From an uncultured Collinsella sp. (GTDB lineage: Bacteria; Actinomycetota; Coriobacteriia; Coriobacteriales; Coriobacteriaceae), in contig CAKUFW010000040.1 in assembly GCA_934650975.1 (NCBI GenBank), forward strand, positions 1 to 17,061: DNA of 17,061 bases, read 5' to 3'. Within the stretch, counting starts at the first letter, position 1. Each line of letters starts with the position of its first letter. Shown piece by piece: positions 14,065 through 17,061 of the stretch. Made by a program: the position numbers and the translations under genes. Below the pieces are notes generated by a model, which saw only the letters and a list, made by a program, of their open reading frames with translations, did not search any database and was not told where the DNA came from.

Positions 14065-16452
14065 CTATTTCGTCTTGCCGGTAATGAGCGTCTTAAGTCC
14101 CAGACCGATCAGGCCCAGACCCATGCGCACGCGACCGGGGCGATGGCGCTCGATGGCCTTGGTCTTGCCAGCGGGCTTCTCGCGACGGGCACTCGTCTCG
14201 GGCGCGGGCTTGGTGACCTGCGGCTCGGGCTGAGGCGCAGGTGCAGGCTCGGGCTCAATGACGGTCGCCTGGACCTTCTGAACCTCGGGCGTGGCCGGCA
14301 GCGGCTCAGGAGCAGGGGCGGGCTTTGTCTCGGCGGCCTCGGCGTTGCGATAGGCACGCTCCAGCAGGGCTTCCTGCGAGTTGAAGGGCTTCTCGCCCTC
14401 TGCGCGCTCCACGGGAACCCAGGTGCCGTCGCTCGTGAGGCTGCGGGCCTTCACGTTGTCGCGCAGCTGCATGCCCATGTACTCGTGCACCAGGGCGCGG
14501 CAGGTGGGGTCGAGCACGGGGAAAGCGATCTCCACGCGGTGCTCGGTGTTGCGCGTCATCATGTCGGCGGAGCTCAGGTAGATCATGTCCGAGTCCACGC
14601 CAAAGGCGTACACGCGTGCATGCTCCAAAAAGCGTCCGACAATGGAGCGGACATGCACGTTCTCGGTCTTGCCCGGGACGCCCGGCTTGAGGCACGAGAT
14701 GCCGCGGATGATCATGTCCACGCGGACTCCCGCACACGATGCCTCGGCGATCTTATCGATGACCTCGCGGTCGGTGAGCGAGTTGAGCTTAAAGAACACG
14801 CGGGCGGGCTCGCCGGCGAGGGCACGCTGGATCTCGCGGTCCAGGCCGCGCATGATGAGCGGCTTGAGGCCCACGGGCGCCACGCCCAGGAAGCGGTAAT
14901 CGCCGCGCAGGTTGCCCAGCGACAGGTTGCGGAAGAACAGGTTGGCGTCCTCGCCGATGCCGGGATGGGCGGTCATGAGCATAAAGTCGCTGTAGAGCTT
15001 GGCTGTCTTCTCGTTAAAGTTGCCGGTGCCCAACAGCGTCAGGCGCGTAAGCGCCATGCCCTCGCGATAGGTGAGCTGGCAGATCTTGGAGTGGCACTTA
15101 AAGCCCTCGGAGCCGTAGATGACGGTGCAGCCGGCCTCCTCCAAGCGCTCGGCCCACTCGATGTTGTTCTGCTCGTCAAAGCGGGCGCGGAGCTCCATGA
15201 GCACCGTGACCTCCTTGCCGTTCTCGGCGGCATCGATGAGAGACTCGCACAGGCGGCTCTGCTTGGCCACGCGGTAGAGCGTGATGCGCAGCGAGATACA
15301 CTCGGGGTCGTAGGCGGCCTCGTGCACCAGGTCCAAAAACGGGTTCATGGCCTCGTAGGGGTAAAAGAGCAGCTTGTCGTGCTGAAGTACCTGCTCGCGG
15401 ATGGAGCGGGTCATGTCGATGGTGGGGTTGGGCTGCGGCTTAAACGGCGTAAAGAGCAGCTCGTTGCGCAGGTGCTCGGGAATTTTGCCCTCAATGCCAA
15501 AGACGTAGCCCAGGTTGAGCGGGATATCGCAGGTAAAGACCGAGCGGCGCGAAAGCTCAAGCGCCTTGCGGATGGTCTTGAGCGTTTGCTTCTCGAGCGA
15601 GCCCGAGACGGCGAGCACTACCGGCTGCAGGCGCAGGCGCTTCTTGAGGATGCGCTTCATGTGCTGGCGGTAGTCCTCTTCCTCCTCGACGCCCTCGCCG
15701 TCCGGATCGATGTCGGCGTTGCGGGTGACGCGGATGAGCGCGCGGTCGAGCGGCTTATAGGAGCCGAAGCAGCTGTCCAGGCAGGCAAGGATGACGTCCT
15801 CGAGCAGGATGTAGGAATAGGTGCCGGTGGGCGAGGGAATCTCGACCACGCGGTTCATCGAGGCGGGAATCTCGATGAGGCCCAGCAGGCTCTCCTCGTC
15901 GGTGACGCCGTCCAGGCCGCAGGCCAGGTAGAGAGCGCCGTTGCGCAGGTTGGGGAAGGGGTGGCGCGGGTCGATCACCAGCGGCGAGATGACCGGCGAC
16001 ACGTAGGCCTGGAAGTAGCGGGTGACAAAGGTGCGCTCCTCGGGCGTGAGCGATTCGACACGCGCGCGGTGGACGCCCAGGGCGTCGAGTTTGCCCTCGA
16101 TACTTTTAAAAATGGACTCCCAGCGGTCGAGGAGCCCGGGCAACTCAGCCACGACGGCTTCGACCTGCTCCGAGGCAGTCATATTGCTCTTGTTGTCCAC
16201 GGGTTGCTTTTTGAGTTCGGCCAGGTCGGACAGGCCGCCCACGCGGACCATAAGGAACTCGTCGAGGTTGGACTCGAAGATCGAGACGAACTTAAGGCGC
16301 TCGAACAGCGGCACGGACTCATCGAAGGCCTCGTCGAGCACACGGTTGTCAAAGCGTAGCCAGCTGAGCTCTCGGTTCTGCGTGTACGAGAAGTCGCGCG
16401 GCGGTTTACGCAGCTTTGCGGCGGCTTGCTTTTTTTCGATTTTGCTCGGCAT
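14065..16452 (-). CDS. ppk: Polyphosphate kinase 1 with C-terminal extension
   Basis: PPK1 reversibly moves the terminal phosphate of ATP onto a polyphosphate chain. The 795 residues begin with the N-terminal domain block (NRELSWLRFDNRVLDEA, about 26-42; ESNLDEFLMVRV). Two phospholipase-D-like domains follow, with catalytic His454 (CHSKI) and His611 (EHARVY). TGNFNEKTA and SSADMMTRN are also conserved. I chose ATG 16452 over the upstream GTG at 16497 because AGGTG lies before it and family alignment begins soon after. The core ends near residue 700. About 90 residues follow that are rich in Pro, Ala and Glu, then a basic segment and a final GLGLIGLGLKTLI stretch that could be an amphipathic helix. 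This tail is unusual and may tether the enzyme to membrane or granule. A terminator follows; the regulatory gap upstream is AT-rich. Confidence 0.95.
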   Translation of the reverse strand: MPSKIEKKQAAAKLRKPPRDFSYTQNRELSWLRFDNRVLDEAFDESVPLFERLKFVSIFESNLDEFLMVRVGGLSDLAELKKQPVDNKSNMTASEQVEAVVAELPGLLDRWESIFKSIEGKLDALGVHRARVESLTPEERTFVTRYFQAYVSPVISPLVIDPRHPFPNLRNGALYLACGLDGVTDEESLLGLIEIPASMNRVVEIPSPTGTYSYILLEDVILACLDSCFGSYKPLDRALIRVTRNADIDPDGEGVEEEEDYRQHMKRILKKRLRLQPVVLAVSGSLEKQTLKTIRKALELSRRSVFTCDIPLNLGYVFGIEGKIPEHLRNELLFTPFKPQPNPTIDMTRSIREQVLQHDKLLFYPYEAMNPFLDLVHEAAYDPECISLRITLYRVAKQSRLCESLIDAAENGKEVTVLMELRARFDEQNNIEWAERLEEAGCTVIYGSEGFKCHSKICQLTYREGMALTRLTLLGTGNFNEKTAKLYSDFMLMTAHPGIGEDANLFFRNLSLGNLRGDYRFLGVAPVGLKPLIMRGLDREIQRALAGEPARVFFKLNSLTDREVIDKIAEASCAGVRVDMIIRGISCLKPGVPGKTENVHVRSIVGRFLEHARVYAFGVDSDMIYLSSADMMTRNTEHRVEIAFPVLDPTCRALVHEYMGMQLRDNVKARSLTSDGTWVPVERAEGEKPFNSQEALLERAYRNAEAAETKPAPAPEPLPATPEVQKVQATVIEPEPAPAPQPEPQVTKPAPETSARREKPAGKTKAIERHRPGRVRMGLGLIGLGLKTLITGKTK

Positions 16453-16497
16453 ATGCACCTGTCCGTTCAGTCCCAACAGGGGACGGTAGCCTAACAC

Positions 16498-17008
16498 TAT
16501 TCACTATTGTCTCAATTTAGTCGACTTGTGGCACGGACGTATTGTGCGAACGGTATCTTTACCTACTTCTTACGCGCACAAGTTATTGAACTAACGCCCG
16601 AAGAGTTGTGCAAGCAATCTATATCCTCACTCAACTGGTGAGAATATATGAATAAGAATAAGTAGGTGCTGAATATTATCCAAGTTACATCGAATCGTAG
16701 GCAGACGTTAGTTATATACAGAAAACCGATTTAGCTATGCAATTCCGAATCATGAATTTCTTTGTTCGATCGCTTGCGATTCTTAAGAAAAAAGAGCGTC
16801 TAGCTTTAAATTTCTGCTTTACAAAGCCGAAGTACATCATGGGGAATCATATGCGATATACCGTTCATCGAACTTTGTAGACCGTTCGGGGGCGAGGTGG
16901 AAGTATGGGCTGATTTTGGATATAACTAGAGCTGTCAGCAAGCAGCGTCCCATACGGAGGGGCGCTGATACATTCGGCCAGTAAGGCCCGAAAGAAAGGT
17001 AGGAGGCC
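16498..17008. other. AT-rich intergenic region between ppk and arcA
   Basis: About 510 bp, clearly more AT-rich than the genes, lies between two divergent starts and must hold both promoters. It contains TTGTGC-type motifs near 16542-16611 on the ppk side and two ARG-box-like sites at 16647-16684. The only sizeable + frame, 16752-16880 (42 codons), has no ribosome-binding site and low-complexity AT-rich coding, so I do not call it. I found no confident -10/-35 pair, RNA gene or riboswitch. Confidence 0.6.
16647..16684. promoter_or_regulatory. Possible tandem ARG boxes (ArgR sites) upstream of arcA
   Basis: TATGAATAAGAATAAGTA (16647-16664) and GCTGAATATTATCCAAG (16668-16684) each resemble the Bacillus-type ARG box CATGAATAAAAATTCAAG, and they are 3 bp apart, the usual spacing of paired ArgR sites. 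The second is one base short at its centre and the first is a poor match in its right half. The arginine deiminase gene downstream makes ArgR control plausible, but the boxes lie about 325 bp from its start. Confidence 0.3.
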
Positions 17009-17061
17009 ATGACGAAAGGTCTGCACGTGCCTTCCGAGATCGGCAAGCTCAGGAAGGTCTG
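17009..17061 (+). CDS. arcA: Arginine deiminase (3' end outside window)
   Basis: Only the first 17 complete codons are present, reading MTKGLHVPSEIGKLRKV. This matches the conserved N terminus of arginine deiminase (the VxSEIGxLRxV pattern with which the family begins). The enzyme converts arginine to citrulline and ammonia, the first step of the ATP-yielding arginine fermentation pathway. AGGAGG at 17001-17006 sits at close spacing before the ATG. Catalytic residues lie beyond the window, so the call rests on the start motif alone. Confidence 0.75.
   Translation, partial: MTKGLHVPSEIGKLRKV

Noticed and set aside
14029..16359. 776-codon + frame opposite ppk
   Set aside because: It is the antisense of a clear PPK1; the product is low-complexity and matches no family.
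16752..16880. 42-codon + frame in the ppk-arcA gap
   Set aside because: No ribosome-binding site, AT-rich composition and no recognisable motif; a small peptide cannot be excluded but is not supported.
16837..17046. 69-codon - frame overlapping the arcA start
   Set aside because: It overlaps the start and ribosome-binding site of arcA and has no ribosome-binding site or family match.

Overview
The window looks like the chromosome of a Coriobacteriia species, most likely Collinsella or a close relative. That is an inference from GC-rich codon use, two acetate kinases beside phosphotransacetylase, and an arginine deiminase start at the right edge. It was not tested by any database search. There are 13 credible protein-coding genes, no rRNA or tRNA, no CRISPR array and no transposase gene.

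Layout. Positions 1-3504 hold acetate metabolism: the 3' part of one acetate kinase gene and a complete second one, both on +, facing a convergent pta on -. Positions 3505-3736 are a divergent promoter region. It leads into a coupled glf-glycosyltransferase pair on + (3737-5963), probably for a galactofuranose-containing surface glycan. A 361-bp convergent gap (5964-6324) is almost filled by two large nested palindromes. On - follow a P1-family (DmpA-like) self-processing peptidase, maf, and a DJ-1/PfpI gene whose stop overlaps the maf start. On + (8754-12587) lies a membrane cassette: a small one-helix zinc-ribbon protein, a secreted beta-propeller-like protein with a transmembrane helix and the same C-terminal zinc ribbon, and a polytopic DUF6020-like protein. 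Next on - are a TrmA/RumA-type RNA m5U methyltransferase and polyphosphate kinase with an unusual proline-rich tail. A 0.5-kb AT-rich gap then precedes the first 17 codons of arcA.

The acetate kinases, Pta and arginine deiminase fit substrate-level ATP formation by acetyl phosphate and by arginine fermentation in an anaerobe. Ppk could store that phosphate as polyphosphate.

The most interesting signal is non-coding. Three intergenic elements (2378-2508, 5984-6096, 6188-6312) share one architecture. Each has long, perfectly complementary outer arms that differ from element to element, around a core with a variable inner hairpin flanked by conserved motifs (AGTCCT on one side, TGCGGAACT on the other, read in the direction of the adjacent gene). 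Two of the cores are exactly 67 nt. Each element lies directly downstream of a gene and has the same orientation relative to it. This suggests either a family of compound 3'-end structures or a small mobile core inserted into the loops of pre-existing terminators.
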